Positions 31,813 to 43,753 of a stretch of 64,000 nt of DNA are shown here, piece after piece. The notes under the pieces were generated by a model. It was not told the DNA's origin, searched no databases, and saw only the letters and a list, made by a program, of their open reading frames with translations. The translations under genes and the position numbers were made by a program. The stretch's first letter is position 1; every line of letters begins with the position of its first letter. Source of the stretch: Oscarella lobularis (taxonomy: Eukaryota > Porifera > Homoscleromorpha > Homosclerophorida > Oscarellidae); the NCBI RefSeq assembly GCF_947507565.1, contig NC_089179.1:2125747-2189746 (forward strand), in the 5' to 3' direction.

Positions 31813-34800
31813 TGGCGAAAAAACGTTCAGGTGCGGCGCAACGGAAGATGAGACAACGGAAAACGCGAGCGCAGTCACGTAATTCGCCACTTGATATAAT
31901 AGGAGCTTAATATCAAGTAGTACTGACTAGAAAAGTCATCGACGACTAACAAAGGAAAGCGCCTAATAAAAAAGGGCGCTTAACAACCCGTGAGTACGGT
32001 AACTCATTCCACTTTCGCGACCGTACACTTCGAAAAATATACGCAAATCGTGCGAGCATCAAATCGTTTGTGTAAGGCCAACTACTAGTATTGACAACAG
32101 CGATATCATTACGTCCGAATCGGAATCGAACGACGACGATGTCAGAATGCACACGCCGCTGCGAAGATGGGAAAACGTGAACTGTCGCCGGAAAGGTATA
32201 TGTATAAATAACTATATCTAACTATTATTTTTGAGACAGCTGTTGCTTTACAGTACCGTTGTTGATTTTACCTGCGAAGAAAGTAGATACCACTGCTTAT
32301 TATGTCAGTGAGGTGGCCGTCCCATCCATCGTCATGATAAAATTGCATGTGTCTGGCGTTCGGATTTTGTCGTCTTTGACATCAGCGGAACTCGGCGGTC
32401 TCTTCTAGGCATCGGAGAGGCTCACCCTTTGAGTTATAAGCCTTTCCATCGTCTTCCAAGTTCCAATAACCCAGGCCATGCTGAGGTGGAGAGCGACTGC
32501 TAGAAGGAATAGAAGAACTGGGAGCTGTCTCGTTCTCTTATCCGGATAATTCTTGTTTTTGAATACATGGGTCGATAGATCACAACTACCGTTGAAAACA
32601 CTTCGGGTTTGAAGTGGGATTTCCAAGAGGCCACTTAGGCGCCATCATAATGAAGTCACTCCTCTTTGAATCTGAATATCGCTTCCAAATGTCCTCCTTA
32701 ATCTGACAGATATAGACAAGGTTAATGTTTTTGCTTTGCATCTCTCTACTTGGTCGTTGCTGTAGCAACGGAAGCACAGTGTAGTCTATAAAATTTTCAA
32801 AAAACTATCGTTGCTTTGTTAAGGCCGCCTGCAGCTGCGTATATCATGTCGACTTCAAGGAATGGGATGGAAAGAAGCAGAATGTGGCTATGTAATTGCA
32901 AACCTCGTCACAAAGCGAAACCACGTTAGGATAGATTCCAACTTTCTTTGTTGTATTAAAACCAGAAGGGACGTCAAGATGGCAAGCGTTTTCCTCGTTA
33001 ACGGCACATTCTGGGGGTAAAGTTTTTTGAAAAAATCATTTAATGCAGTAGCAGTCGGTAAATTTGCAGCACCTTAAGATGCGTTGCTCTTCTGCTTTAG
33101 CAAAGACTAACGGCCTCCTTATCAGCAGGGAAAATATTTCGTTCCCGAAATAAAGTCAAGCTGTTTTGTTTGGCCGAAACGAAGTTCTAAAAAGGTATTA
33201 TGAATTTTTGAAGTAGCTTCTCAGAACTCGGATTTGAAAAACTTTCATTTCCATGAAATATCCACCGTTTGTCGGCTTGGTCAGAACGAAGAAAAGCCTA
33301 ATTGCAGGTAGTTATCAACCGACAGTAATTTTCTGGTGACAGTCAAAGGGGATATATTCGGCTCAAGTGCGAGGAGACTGAGACAATGTGACTTCAAAGC
33401 CTTCCGCCAAAGGGAAACTGAGAAGGCGTGGTCAAGTTAAAAACTTGCGCTGAACCGATTTTTGGTTTTTATTTGAAAGGTAACATTTTGAAAATACAGG
33501 CGGCACAATGAACTGTATATTTTTGAAACGTCCTTCACGTTAGCGACGTGCACAATCTCACACTGTCCTCCTGCGAGTAGGGGAATTTTTAGTTTTATCC
33601 TCAAGTGAAAGCACATGTCTTCAATCGATGTAAATGTCAGCAACTCTGTTTGGTATTAGGGCTGTTGAGAGCTTTAAGGTTATCCAACGTCAATCACGAC
33701 GCAATGCTCATTTATGCTACTAAGAATCCGATTCAAAACTACGCTGTTCCAATAAGGCTTCAAAAAATAGTTCGGCGATCACAACTTTGAAAGCATCAGC
33801 GAATGCGCGAATTAATTAGTTTGCTTACTAAATATCAGAAAAACGGAGAACTAAGCGGTGGTCTGAGGGGATCTAAGGGTTCTCAATAAAAGTATTTTAT
33901 GACAATGAAAAAGTGCTTAGAAAAAGAAGACTTTTATAACATTTATGCGTATTGAATAACAAATAAATAATTAAAAAAAATTAGCATAACTTAGAATTGC
34001 GCAAATTTAATCCCAAACCACGCCCCTTAACAATTACTGGGGCAAAGCCCAAAAATTATTAAATGTTGCTTTCGCTGCAGATTCATCAGCAGTCGGTTTA
34101 ATTAATTTCAAATATTGCTTTTAGGCCAAAATGAGGGAATAAGAGAAAAAAAATCATAAATTAAAAGAAGCTCTAACTTTAAAAAGAAATACTGTCTTCG
34201 GGATGTTCGTGCACCCACATAGTTATTATATGGTAAAAAGGGCGGTATTGGATTTATCGCCACCTACACCCGAGGGACTCCGAGATAATTACCCGATGGT
34301 GAGGGAGCGATAAAAGCCACACTGACAGAATTTTGACCATGTAATAACAGACTTAAATCTCGACCTCTTAAATAAAAGCGTTACGAAGCGTTAGATCGAT
34401 GTGCTGGGTCCCGTGGAGCGATGCGTAGGTAGAAGCTTGTTTGGGATGGGTATACCCTAGTTCAAAACTCTTCTGCAACATTTTTGATTTTTTTGCTCTT
34501 CTAATGTTTTTCCGACTATGATCGCAAAGAACGCTACAGATTAGGCCGCTCGCTTTCGTTAGGGTTTGGTTGGGTACGCGAATGTTCCTATATATAGCGG
34601 TATTGACTAAATCAACCAGTTAGTATAACCGCCCTAGAGAGGTTATGAACCCATAACCTCCCTAGGGCTGTTATGGGATATACCGCTTTACAGGCGCCTT
34701 TGATCCTCCCACGCATCGAGATATAATCGTCTTTATAACGACATCGCAAGCCTAAACAATTTTTTGGGGTGGGTTGCGGAATCATAGATCGTAGTTAGTT

Positions 34801-35060
34801 TCTTAGCCAATAAAAAAGGATCGCGTGCAATGACGTCACAAAGTCAACGCTTCCTCCAGCTATTGCTTAAACTTAAAGATGATCGAAGAATTGAGCATCC
34901 TGCATAAAGTTCCTATCAATAAACGGCTTAAGACGGCGCAATTAAGTTTGTAAGAGACAAAGTTGATTCGAAATGGGCTACAAATGTATGATAGTTGATG
35001 GAATAAGGAAGCGCCTAAACTGATAAGGACCCAACCCACGCTAATTCAAACAAGAAGGGG
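31813..35060. other. Gene-poor, AT-rich stretch
   Basis: No convincing gene. 33950-34200 is A/T-rich with the transposon-end-like words CCACGCCCC and GGGGCAAAGCC. 34201-34480 has short words shared with DNA-transposon ends. Open frames around 32.4-32.8 and 33.4-33.8 kb are short and look random. Confidence 0.4.
34591..34692. repeat. Nested inverted repeat (hairpin MITE-like)
   Basis: The inner stem is AACCGCCCTAGAGAGGTTATG against CATAACCTCCCTAGGGCTGTT. An outer stem is ATAGCGGTAT against ATATACCGCT. Total about 100 bp. Confidence 0.7.
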
Positions 35061-35267
35061 GCTATTTTTATATAGAGGGGGGTGCTATTTTCACAAATCG
35101 CGTAAAATCGCTGAGGAAAAATCGAAACTGACGCTGATCGCGACGGCTGCTGGGCAGCCGTCCTCGTCTCGACACAAAACGCATAAACATAGTGGCTGAC
35201 GAGCTTTTCGCGAAAAGAAAGAGCCGCGAAAAGCAGTAGAAATCCGCGCGAAATAGTTCTACGCTCC

Positions 35268-36834
35268 TTGCTCCTCGACGAGGCGATTTTTCTCGATGTT
35301 TTCGCTGTCTCGCTGCCACTACGATCGCGGCGTCATGACACGACACCTCACACAGAGCACGCCCTGTTTTGGAAGTATTCGGAGCTATTTTGGAAGGGAA
35401 GCACACCAGCGGGCTTCTCTACGCGAGTTTCTCTGTGTTTGCGCCACTCTGAAGCTAAAGCGGACGAACAACGTCGCTCCGCTGTGGCAAAGGATCGCGA
35501 ACGCTGCGCCGGTCGCCTTCGGCCGTGCCCTGAACGTCTCCTTCCCGTACTAGACGACCTGGCGAATGCTGTTGTGGCCTACCTGTGCGCTAAGCACAAC
35601 GACGAAGCGGATAGCAGAGCAGACGTCACGGAGCACCCTTCGTACGAATCGCCGGCGAAAAGAGTCGCTATCGCAGCGCCGTCGTAGTCGATCACCGAAA
35701 CTCGTAAGACGATTGCGTTGGGCGCTAAATCGCTAAGAGATCCTGCGTAGAATCGCTCGAACGAGCAGAACCAGCAGATCGGGACTCGCTGCTTGCTCTT
35801 CACGAAGCACGGACGAAAATCGGTCATCTCGAAGACGAAAATCGACTATTGAGAACGGAAATTGAGCGTCTGAGAGGCGATCGAAGCGGCATTCTTCGAT
35901 TCTATAGATATACCTCACGTGACTTTCAACAATGTATATATAGAATCTTTTCCTGAACTAGTGGGGCAATTTCAGCGTGCGCTCTATCAGCACAGCCTGC
36001 AAGAGAACTGCTCCAAGCTGTACGGAGCAGAGGAGATGAAGGAGTTCGCCGAGCGCAATGCCCCAGGTCTATTTGGGATGATCGAAAGAGCCCTGACGGG
36101 AGACTACGCAGAAGCAGAAAGAAGCGCTTTCCAAAATCAAAGGGTCGTAGGGAACTACATCGGTACTCCTATTTTTGCAATCAGGTAAGAATAATTTTTA
36201 TTACATTACACTTTATATATCATAGGGGTCTACTTACATATACTTATATATACATATATACCTCTTTGTAATACCTGCAAACTTAGACGCATTTCATCCC
36301 TGTAGAGAAACAATATGCTCGAGAACGATACTGGACTGCACCTGTCTTTGTCCGGATGCTCTGAAGCGGCATTGGAATGCGGTCGAGCCTTGGGCCTATG
36401 CCCTCATCCCATGACCATACGACGATTCAGGAAGAAAATAAGTGGCAACAATGCGGTCATAGCCGCTGGTCTTATTGCGAATGCTGAATCTGAAAAATAC
36501 ATGGTGCTTCTAATGATTGACGATTATCATACGATATATACAGTTCCGAGGCCAACTTCCGGACACACTTCAACAGCCATTCACATGGCTACGTGTCTGG
36601 CAGATTTCTATCCGTCTGTTCCAAGCATTCCTCTGCCCTTGGAGCCCATACACTACCGTCCAAACAGTTCTTCTGCCCGAGGGTCAAGAAATGTTGGCAG
36701 AATTCTCGATCATTTTGAAACAAACTTGGAGTCATTTTTTACTCAAACGTGGATGGAGTGCCTTCCAGAAATATTTGGTATTTTACACTTAAAGCCATGG
36801 ATAAGGATTATCAGAAAAACACGCCAGAAATGAG
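35268..36834 (+). pseudogene. Degenerate multi-exon gene of unknown family
   Basis: 35268-35687 ends LPVLDDLANAVVAYLCAKHN. A coiled-coil piece follows in another frame (IGHLEDENRLLRTEIERLRG, about 35815-35875). 35919-36184 reads FPELVGQFQRALYQHSLQE, YGAEEMKEFAERNAPGLFGM and IERALTGDYAEAERSAFQNQ, then a donor GTAAG at 36185. After an acceptor at about 36305 comes LHLSLSGCSEAALECGRALG, LCPHPMTIRRFRKKISG, YMVLLMIDDYHTIYTV and a stop at 36834. The phase across this intron does not fit, so it is probably broken. The content recalls large unnamed multicopy sponge/cnidarian genes. Function unknown. Confidence 0.4.
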
Positions 36835-36839
36835 ATAAC

Positions 36840-37160
36840 TGAGTAAAGCCAACAAAGTGAACGTTGCATATGCAATCATCGCGATTTGGGACCCAGTTTG
36901 AGGATTTCGATCCGGGTTTGTCAGCGCGATCCATCAGCTTTAGAACAGCTTGTCGAACGTCGCTCTCCAAACTGTTTATAGTGTGCAGAGTGGGGAGGTT
37001 GTGGTTGGCAGTGTTTGGGCGGACAATCGCACAAAAGAACGCCTTCCATTGTTCGTGGACACAAGCCCTTCCGATTTTGGCAATCGGGAACGCAGCATTG
37101 GCGTCTCGAATGCCTAACTTCCGACATGTGTAAAGGCCGAAGGCAGAAAACGGCGATAAA
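36840..37160 (-). pseudogene. THAP zinc-finger domain fragment
   Basis: CCVPDCQNRKGLCPRTMEGV gives the first Cys pair. After a frame change, SSNWVPNRDDCICNVHFVGF gives the C-x2-H pair. This C2CH pattern is the DNA-binding domain of P-element, Kolobok and related transposases. No transposase body is attached. Confidence 0.55.
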
Positions 37161-37404
37161 CGACACGAACGGGCGTATTTGCTTAGAGACGATCACCGTC
37201 ACGTGATGCAAAACGTGCGAAGGAGGAGTCAGGAATAAGGTCTATTACTCGTGAATTGATCGATCTCAACATTCCAGCTCTAGCTTCAGCAATATACGCC
37301 ATTGCTCCAAAAGAAGTGATAGCACTTGTATCCAATTCGGTTTCGGCTGAAAGTGCACACGTATGCTTGGCCAAAAACAATTTGTTACTAAGAAAATATG
37401 GAAA

Positions 37405-38430
37405 ATTCCCTCCTCAACGCGCGACGTTAGAGCAACCGTTAACGGAACTCCTCGCGAAGGATGCACCCTTCGAGTGGACGGAGCGATGCGAAAAAGCCTT
37501 TACGGCGCTGAAAGAGAAGTTGGCCTTAGCGTACGTGTTAGTACACTGTGACGCCAAGCTGCCGCTTCGCCTGGCGTGCGACGCTTCCGCGTACGGGCTC
37601 GGCGCCGTGCTATCTCACATCATGTCGGATGGGTCAGAGCGGCCTGTCGCTTTCGCACCGAAAACAATGACGGCTACGGAACGGAAGTACAGCCAAATCG
37701 AGAAAGAAGCTTACGCTTTGAAATTTGGAGTAACGAAATTCGCGCAATACCTATACGGTCGTCGATTCACGTTGGTGACCGATTATCGACCTCTCGTAAC
37801 GATTTTCGGAAAGAAGGCATCGCTGTCAGCAATAGTGGCGGACCGGATACAGCTCTGGGCGGTCCCTCTGTCAATGCAAACGTTTGACATCGAATACATA
37901 TCATCGTCGGCTAATGAAAATGAGGGCGGGCTCTCTCGTCTGCCATTGGATCTCGAAGAAGACGAAGAATCCATCGGACTCGAGGTCAGAGTGTCGAACG
38001 CGCAGCAGATTGCAAGTCTGACGATGACAACTGAAGACTTGGCTCGCGAGACGCGTGAGGATGCAGTTCTGTCGAAAGTGGGCGAGTACATTGAAGAAGG
38101 CTGGCCGGCGAAGGTGGGACAAACGCTACAAAAGTACCGCGCGATACGCGAGAACCTCACATATCGGAGTGGAGCGAATGAAAGGCCTGGCTAAACTACA
38201 CGTTTGGTGGCCGAAGATTTCAGCGGACATTGAGGACGTAGTCCGGAAATGCGAGGCTTGTCAAAGGCATGCTAAGAATCCAGCTCGAGTGATCTTACAT
38301 CACTGGGAGTGGCCGACGGCGGCGTTCGACCGCATACATATCGATTTTGCGGGACCATATATGAAACACATGTTTCTCGTAATCGTCGACGCGTACTCGA
38401 AATGGCTCGAGGTAATACCGATGGAGAAAA
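37405..38430 (+). pseudogene. Gypsy pol fragment (RNase H and integrase start)
   Basis: The RT thumb/RNase H part reads APFEWTERCEKAFTALKEKL, LRLACDASAYGLGAVLSHI, YSQIEKEAYALKFGVTKF and FTLVTDYRPLVTIF. After a deletion near 38160 the integrase starts with VERMKGLAKLHVWWPKISAD, CEACQRHA and RIHIDFAGPYMKHMFLVIVD, then stops matching after VIPMEKI at about 38430. It resembles the same mag-type lineage as the element at 39.3 kb but is clearly a different copy. 37256-37404 and 38431-38684 are unassigned. Confidence 0.75.
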
Positions 38431-39312
38431 TCTTCTACATTAAAGCGACTCATTTGACGAACGAGGCGAATGTGGGGCGAGAGAAGAGCTTGACAGGAGC
38501 GAGACGACAAGTACAAACCAGATTGTGTTCACTGATTCCGGACGACTCCAACGACACAGCAGGGGAATACAGTGACAGAGACGAGGAGAGAACAACGTCC
38601 AGAATAGATGTCGACGTAGCAGTAATTCTGGTCGGCTCTGAGACGATGTTCTGTAGCTGGAGAAGGCTGAGGGTTTCCGCAACTAATAGACGATACCAGG
38701 TTGGGCGTGTCTATCAGTGCATGCGCACTTGTCGAAGGTGAATAGAAGGAAACGCCCCTTTCCAAACACTCTTCCTGAAGACCGGGTCCGTATGACGATG
38801 TACTCGAGTATCTCTACGGTATGACCTCTTTATGATAAGCGTTCGGTGTCCTGGCTTTGGTTGTCTTTAGGTCAGCGAAGGGCAAAACTATAGCGAAGAA
38901 ATTTTGGTGGGCGTGGTCTCTTTCGCGAAACTCTCTCCCGATGGCAAACGCTGCGCCGAATTCCTCACCAATATCGACATACACGTAAGTGGCATTATTA
39001 CCTTTGACCTTAGCGAGCAGAGCCCTCGCCGGTGTTTTTTTAAAACTTCTTTGTACACGAAAATAATGTTTCTTGTTCTATCATCGCCGCAAATCACATC
39101 GCATTTGCTTCGAAGGGATTTCATTGCATTTTGCGCGCGTTTCCGCAGGCAAAAGAGCTAGTCTCGCGTGGCCAGACCCTTTCCCTGTATATCAATGGTC
39201 ACGCGAGACTAGCTCTTTTGCGACAAGTGGCCTGCGGAAACGCGCGCAAAATGCAATGAAAGCCCTTCGAAGCAAATGCGATCTGATTTGCGGCGATGAT
39301 AGAACAAGAAAC

Positions 39313-39371
39313 TGTGATGTACGGGGTTGGGGTTGATTCCAATAGACTGTGACGTAAGCAGCCACGCTACA
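39313..39371 (+). repeat. 5' LTR, 59 bp
   Basis: Starts TGTGATGTACGGGG and ends CCACGCTACA. It contains GTGACGTAAG, a CRE/ATF-like site. No TATA box or poly(A) signal is visible in so short a repeat. Confidence 0.9.
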
Positions 39372-39372
39372 T

Positions 39373-39390
39373 TGGCGTAGTCGACACTGG
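39373..39390 (+). other. Primer-binding site
   Basis: TGGCGTAGTCGACACTGG starts one base after the 5' LTR. The TGG start fits the CCA end of a tRNA; the tRNA was not identified. Confidence 0.75.
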
Positions 39391-39405
39391 TTTCGAACCT
39401 TTCAG

Positions 39406-40629
39406 ATGGCTTCGGTGGGCAAAATCGGCGTCTTTGAGAGCGAAAAAGAGGAATGGCGTCATTACATCGAGCGACTGGAATTCTATTTTGAGGCGAACGA
39501 CGTCACCGACGACGGCAAGAAGAAAGCAATTCTCCTCAGCGTTTGTGGGCCGGCGGCGTATCGAACAATTCGATCCGCATCGTCCGCACCGCTCAGAACA
39601 GCATCTTACAACCAGATCACAAGGCAGACAGAAGATCACTTGGATCCCACGCCGTCTAAGGCCACTCGCCGATGGCGTTTTCGTTTGCGACATCGAAAGC
39701 AGGGCGAATCGATAGTAGCCTACGTCGCGGAACTACGCAAATTGGCTGAACGCTGTGAGTTCCACGATGTCGCAGAGGAGCTGTGCGACCAGCTCGTGGT
39801 TGGAGTGAACGACCACACAATTCGTAGCAAGCTACTCGCGGAAAAGAAGTTGACCTTTGAGTCAGCGTTCGAGATCGCGCGATCCACGGAGGTAGCCGAG
39901 ATGCAATCACACGAAATGCAAGGAACACCAGACGAATCGGCTCATGCAGTGAGTACTGCAGCCGCGGGAAGCGCCGCATTCAACGCGCAACAACGGAAGT
40001 GTTACCGTTGTAACGGAAACCATTCGCCTGCCACGTGTCGTTTCGCTTCATACACCTGTCACGAGTGCGGTAAATTGGGTCACGTTGCTCGTGCTTGCCG
40101 CAGTCGCCAACCGGCACCTCCCACGGAGAAGAAAAGTACCAAGGAGTCGCTCAAAGCGAAGAAGGCACATAAAGTGTCGGAGGCACAAGCGACGGATGAG
40201 GACAGCAATTCGGCGGAGGAATCGTTCCGGATTAACTTTTGCACAAAAGGTTCCCGAGTGGCGCCATTTATGGTGCCATTAAAAATTGATGGCAAGCCGT
40301 GCTCGTTTGAGTTGGACACGGGCGCAGGCGTGTCCCTGATAGGAGAAGTGGAGTTTCGAAAACTGTTGTCGAGACGGAGTGTCCCGGCGTTACGGCGTGG
40401 CCGGGTAACGCTGTCGACTTACACGAAAGACCCAATTCCGGTTCTCGGGGAATGCGATGTACGAGTGAGGTACGAAGGTCAGCGAAAGCAGTTGACCCTG
40501 ATCGTCGTGAAAGGTTACGGGCCGAGCCTGATGGGACGCAACTGGCTTAGTTGGACTGGCCCCGTCTGGCAGCAGATCAGACAGCATCGGTCAATGCGTG
40601 TTCGGCAACAAGTGGGCTGCAGATCGTAA
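39406..40629 (+). CDS. Gag and protease polyprotein
   Basis: ATG 39406 to TAA 40629, 407 codons, open throughout. The gag part (EKEEWRHYIERLEFYFEAND, then CEFHDVAEELCDQLVVGV) precedes two zinc knuckles. The first, CYRCNGNHSPATC, has a C-x2-C-x3-H-x4-C spacing one residue shorter than usual. The second, CHECGKLGHVARAC, is standard. The aspartic protease follows, with CSFELDTGAGVSLIGE and SLMGRNWL. The tail after NWLSW changes register relative to pol. Confidence 0.88.
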   Translation: MASVGKIGVFESEKEEWRHYIERLEFYFEANDVTDDGKKKAILLSVCGPAAYRTIRSASSAPLRTASYNQITRQTEDHLDPTPSKATRRWRFRLRHRKQGESIVAYVAELRKLAERCEFHDVAEELCDQLVVGVNDHTIRSKLLAEKKLTFESAFEIARSTEVAEMQSHEMQGTPDESAHAVSTAAAGSAAFNAQQRKCYRCNGNHSPATCRFASYTCHECGKLGHVARACRSRQPAPPTEKKSTKESLKAKKAHKVSEAQATDEDSNSAEESFRINFCTKGSRVAPFMVPLKIDGKPCSFELDTGAGVSLIGEVEFRKLLSRRSVPALRRGRVTLSTYTKDPIPVLGECDVRVRYEGQRKQLTLIVVKGYGPSLMGRNWLSWTGPVWQQIRQHRSMRVRQQVGCRS

Positions 40630-43578
40630 CGAAATTTCCTGAGGTTTTTGGCAACGGACTAGGAGAGCTTCGGGGACAACAAGCAAAAATTCGAGTCAAG
40701 TAAGGCGCCACACCGCGGTTCTGCAAACCGCGGGCGGTTCCATACGCACGTCGATCGTAGGTTGAAAACGAAATTCGGCGCTTAGAACGACAAGGCGTCA
40801 TAGAACAAGTGCAGTTTTCCGATTGGGATGCTCCGATAGTGGCGGCGCTCAAAAAAGGGGGCGAGGTGCGAGTTTGCGGTGATTACAGCCTCACGGTCAA
40901 TCCGGTAATTGTTCCGGACTCGTACCCGCTTCCTCGCATTGATGATTTGCTAGCGTCCCTCGCAGGTGGGGAGTCGTTCACGAAGCTAGATCTCAGCGGC
41001 GCTTACCAGCAGGTGGAACTCGACGAGGAATCTAAAAAGCTATTGACCGTCAATACGCCGTGGGGCCTTTTTCGGTACAATCGGCTGCCATTTGGCGTTT
41101 CGGTAGCCCCGGCCATTTTTCAACGAATCGTGGACAGTTTGCTGCAAGGCGTACCGGGGACCGTCGTGTATCTCGATGATACATTGGTGACGGGGAAGTC
41201 CCGCGAGGAGCATCTTCGCAACCTGGAACTCGTGTTAGGCCGTCTTGCGTTTGAAAACATCAAAAATGCGCGTTTTTCGTTCCTGTGGTGGAATACTGAG
41301 GGCATAAAATTGATAAAGAGGGACTCCATCCGACCGATGACAAGGTTGCGGCAGTCACGCACGCACCGGCCCCCAAGAATGTCGCGCAGCTCAAAGCGTA
41401 TTTGGGTTTGGTCAACTATTATGAAAAATTCATCCGGTACTTGGCGACGAAGCTGGCTCCGCTGTATCGTCTACTCGAAAAAGGAACTCAGTGGAAATGG
41501 GGCGACCGCGAAGTTCAGGCTTTTGCGGACTCAAAGAAAGCTTTGACGTCGGACTGTGTTTTAGCACACTATGATCCAGCATTACCGTTGACATTGGCTT
41601 GCGATGCGTCACCGGTGGGAGTTGGAGCCGTTTTGTCACACGTTTGGCCTGACGGGAGGGAACAACCCGTGGCGTATGCATCGCAATCGTTATCGGCGCG
41701 GTAGCGACGATATTCGCAGCTCGACAAGGAAGGTGCGGCGGTGGTTTTTGGGCTCAAGAAGTTCTAAATGTTTCTGGCTAGACGACCGTTTACAATCTTT
41801 ACGGATCATAAGCCGTTATTGACATTATTCGGTCCGGATAAAGGAACTCCGCTGCTTGGCTCACCGCGGATCTTAAGATGGTCGGCTAAGCTCAAGGCGT
41901 TTCAGTATACGCTAAAGTACCGTCCCGGGGCGGCAAACGGAAATGCGGACGGGTTGAGCAGGCTGCCCTTGGACGACATTGCTGAAAAACCAGAGTCGCC
42001 TATTGAGGCAGTCTTGTCCCTACGTGCTTTGGAACTGACGGCAACGGAATCTCCCATCGTGGTGTCGGATATTGACGGCAGCGGATCCAACCCTGCGGCT
42101 GGTGCGATCCTTCGTCGGAAATGGATGGCCGGAGAGGAAGCATGCGGAAGTATTGGAGAGTTTTTGGTCACGCCGTTCAGAGTTGAGCGTGGAAGACGGA
42201 TGCTTACTCTGGGGTGAACGGTTGGTAGTACCAAGTCAAGCGCGATCCCGCGTATTGGGCATGCTACATGAAGGGCACCCAGGAGTCGTTACGCATGAAG
42301 TGTTTGGCACGCAGCTATGTTTGGTGGCCGGGTTGTGACACGGATATAGGAGCAACAGTGAGGGGATGTGAGGCATGCGAACAAAATTTGAATGCGCCTG
42401 CGGCGGCGCCACTTCATCCTTGGGAATGGCCCGAGAGACCATGGGGACGACTTCATTTAGACTTTGCAGGACCATTTCTGGGAAAAATGTTTCTGATCGT
42501 AGTGGATTCTCACTCCAAGTGGTTAGAAGTAGAGCTCATGCTGTCAACGACATCCACGGTAACAATTGGAAAGCTACGAAAGATCTTCGCCACCCATGGT
42601 CTACCAGAAATGATTGTCACGGACAACGAACCACAATTTATCAGCGAGGAATTCCGGTCTTATCTGCGGTCAAACGGCATTCGGCATGCCACGTCGGCGC
42701 CGTATCACCCGGCATCGAATGGTATGGCAGAGAGAGCAGTACAAATTTTTAAGAGGCGAATGCGGAAAATGGATAAGGAGAAACTGCCCCTTGAAGAGAA
42801 GCTGGCAAAAGTTCTGTTTTCTTATCGGGATACTCACCAATCCACCACGAGAATATCATCCGCGGAATTGCTGTATGGCCGCCGCCTTCGAGGAAAACTG
42901 GATCTGCTGAAACCCGACGTAGCGGCACGTGTTCGCCAGCAACAGGCCAGGCAAAAAGGATATCATGATTTACACGCGGCGACGCGAGGGTTTGTCTTGG
43001 GTCAACGAGTTTGGGTGCGGCAACACTCTGGACCGTGGGAACCCGGATTGGTTGTCGCTGTATCCGGTCCCGTCTCGCTGGTGGAGATGAGCGATCACCG
43101 CAGACTACGGTGTCACTCGGATCAGGTGAGGGTCCAATACTCGGATGCCGTGCCGCCATCGCCGGCACCGACATCGTCAGTTTCTGGTACGGGTTCACGA
43201 GTCGAACCTCATGCAGACACTGGACCAGACAACGACATTCGAGCAGATCGGTCCGGTTTACCAACCGTACCGGCAGAAGGGAGGGAAAGGTCGTTAGACC
43301 CACCCCCGTTGGCTGAGCCGGTGGCCACGCCTCAGTCAGCGTCAACGGCGGCGTTGGAACCTCTGCAGCCACGAAACACAGCTACGGGCACAGCTGCAGT
43401 TGCCAACGACAGTCCCGCGAGGAATGAGAACCAGGGCGGGGGTTCCACGGCGGATAATTCTTCGACGTCACCGCAGCAGCGTTCGTCGCGCGTAGCGCCG
43501 TCTTCTCCCGAAGCGACTACACCGCCACTGCGAAGGTCGTCGCGAGTTTCTAAACCACCACAACGCCTGGACCTTTGA
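40630..43578 (+). pseudogene. Pol: RT, RNase H, integrase, broken
   Basis: Fragments in order are KFPEVFGNGLGELRG, then RT at 40809 on (DAPIVAALKKGGEVRVCGDY, YQQVELDEESKKL, VVYLDDTLVTG). A frame change comes near 41290. RNase H is at 41402-42217 with LTLACDASPVGVGAVLSH and FTIFTDHKPLLTLFG. Integrase is at 42268-43578 with YVWWPGCDTDI, HLDFAGPFLGKMFL, VTDNEPQFISEEF (usual G replaced by E), NGMAERAVQIFKRR and a GPV-type C-terminal module. Stops or shifts occur near 40705, 40760, 41290, 41702, 41765 and 42217. The C-terminal 150 residues are Pro/Ser-rich. Confidence 0.85.
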
Positions 43579-43681
43579 CCAGGGAGGGCGACGACGAAGA
43601 TTCTTGTTTAACACTTTCACTGACAAATCATTTTTTTTCTGGGCATGGTGTTAGGGGCAGTTGGGCCGGGCAAAGTAACTT

Positions 43682-43694
43682 AGGTGGGGGAGAG
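43682..43694 (+). other. Polypurine tract
   Basis: AGGTGGGGGAGAG ends directly before the 3' LTR; it would prime plus-strand DNA synthesis. Confidence 0.75.
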
Positions 43695-43753
43695 TGAGAT
43701 GTACGGGGTTGGGGTTGATTCCAATAGACTGTGACGTAAGCAGCCACGCTACA
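43695..43753 (+). repeat. 3' LTR, 59 bp
   Basis: TGAGATGTACGGGG...CCACGCTACA, matching the 5' LTR at all but one base. Confidence 0.9.

Larger units (their letters stand above)
39313..43753 (+). mobile_element. Complete Ty3/gypsy (mag-like) element with 59-bp LTRs
   Basis: LTRs are 39313-39371 and 43695-43753. They are identical except at one base near the start (TGTGATGT versus TGAGATGT) and start TG and end CA. The target duplication GAAAC is at 39308-39312 and 43754-43758. A primer-binding site, gag-protease, RT, RNase H, integrase and polypurine tract are all present in order. Total length 4441 bp. pol has several frame breaks, so it is not intact although the LTRs hardly diverged. Confidence 0.92.

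Noticed and set aside
32200-32410. Cys-containing plus-strand stretch (ESRYHCLLC) as a piggyBac C-terminal zinc finger
   Set aside because: Too short, with stops and no other piggyBac sequence around it.
38431-38684. Continuation of the truncated LINE on the far side of the palindrome
   Set aside because: Translations on both strands show no endonuclease or RT motif.
39373-39400. Possible tRNA gene because of GGTTTCGAACC
   Set aside because: It resembles a B box only by chance. There is no cloverleaf, and the segment is the primer-binding site region of the retrotransposon.
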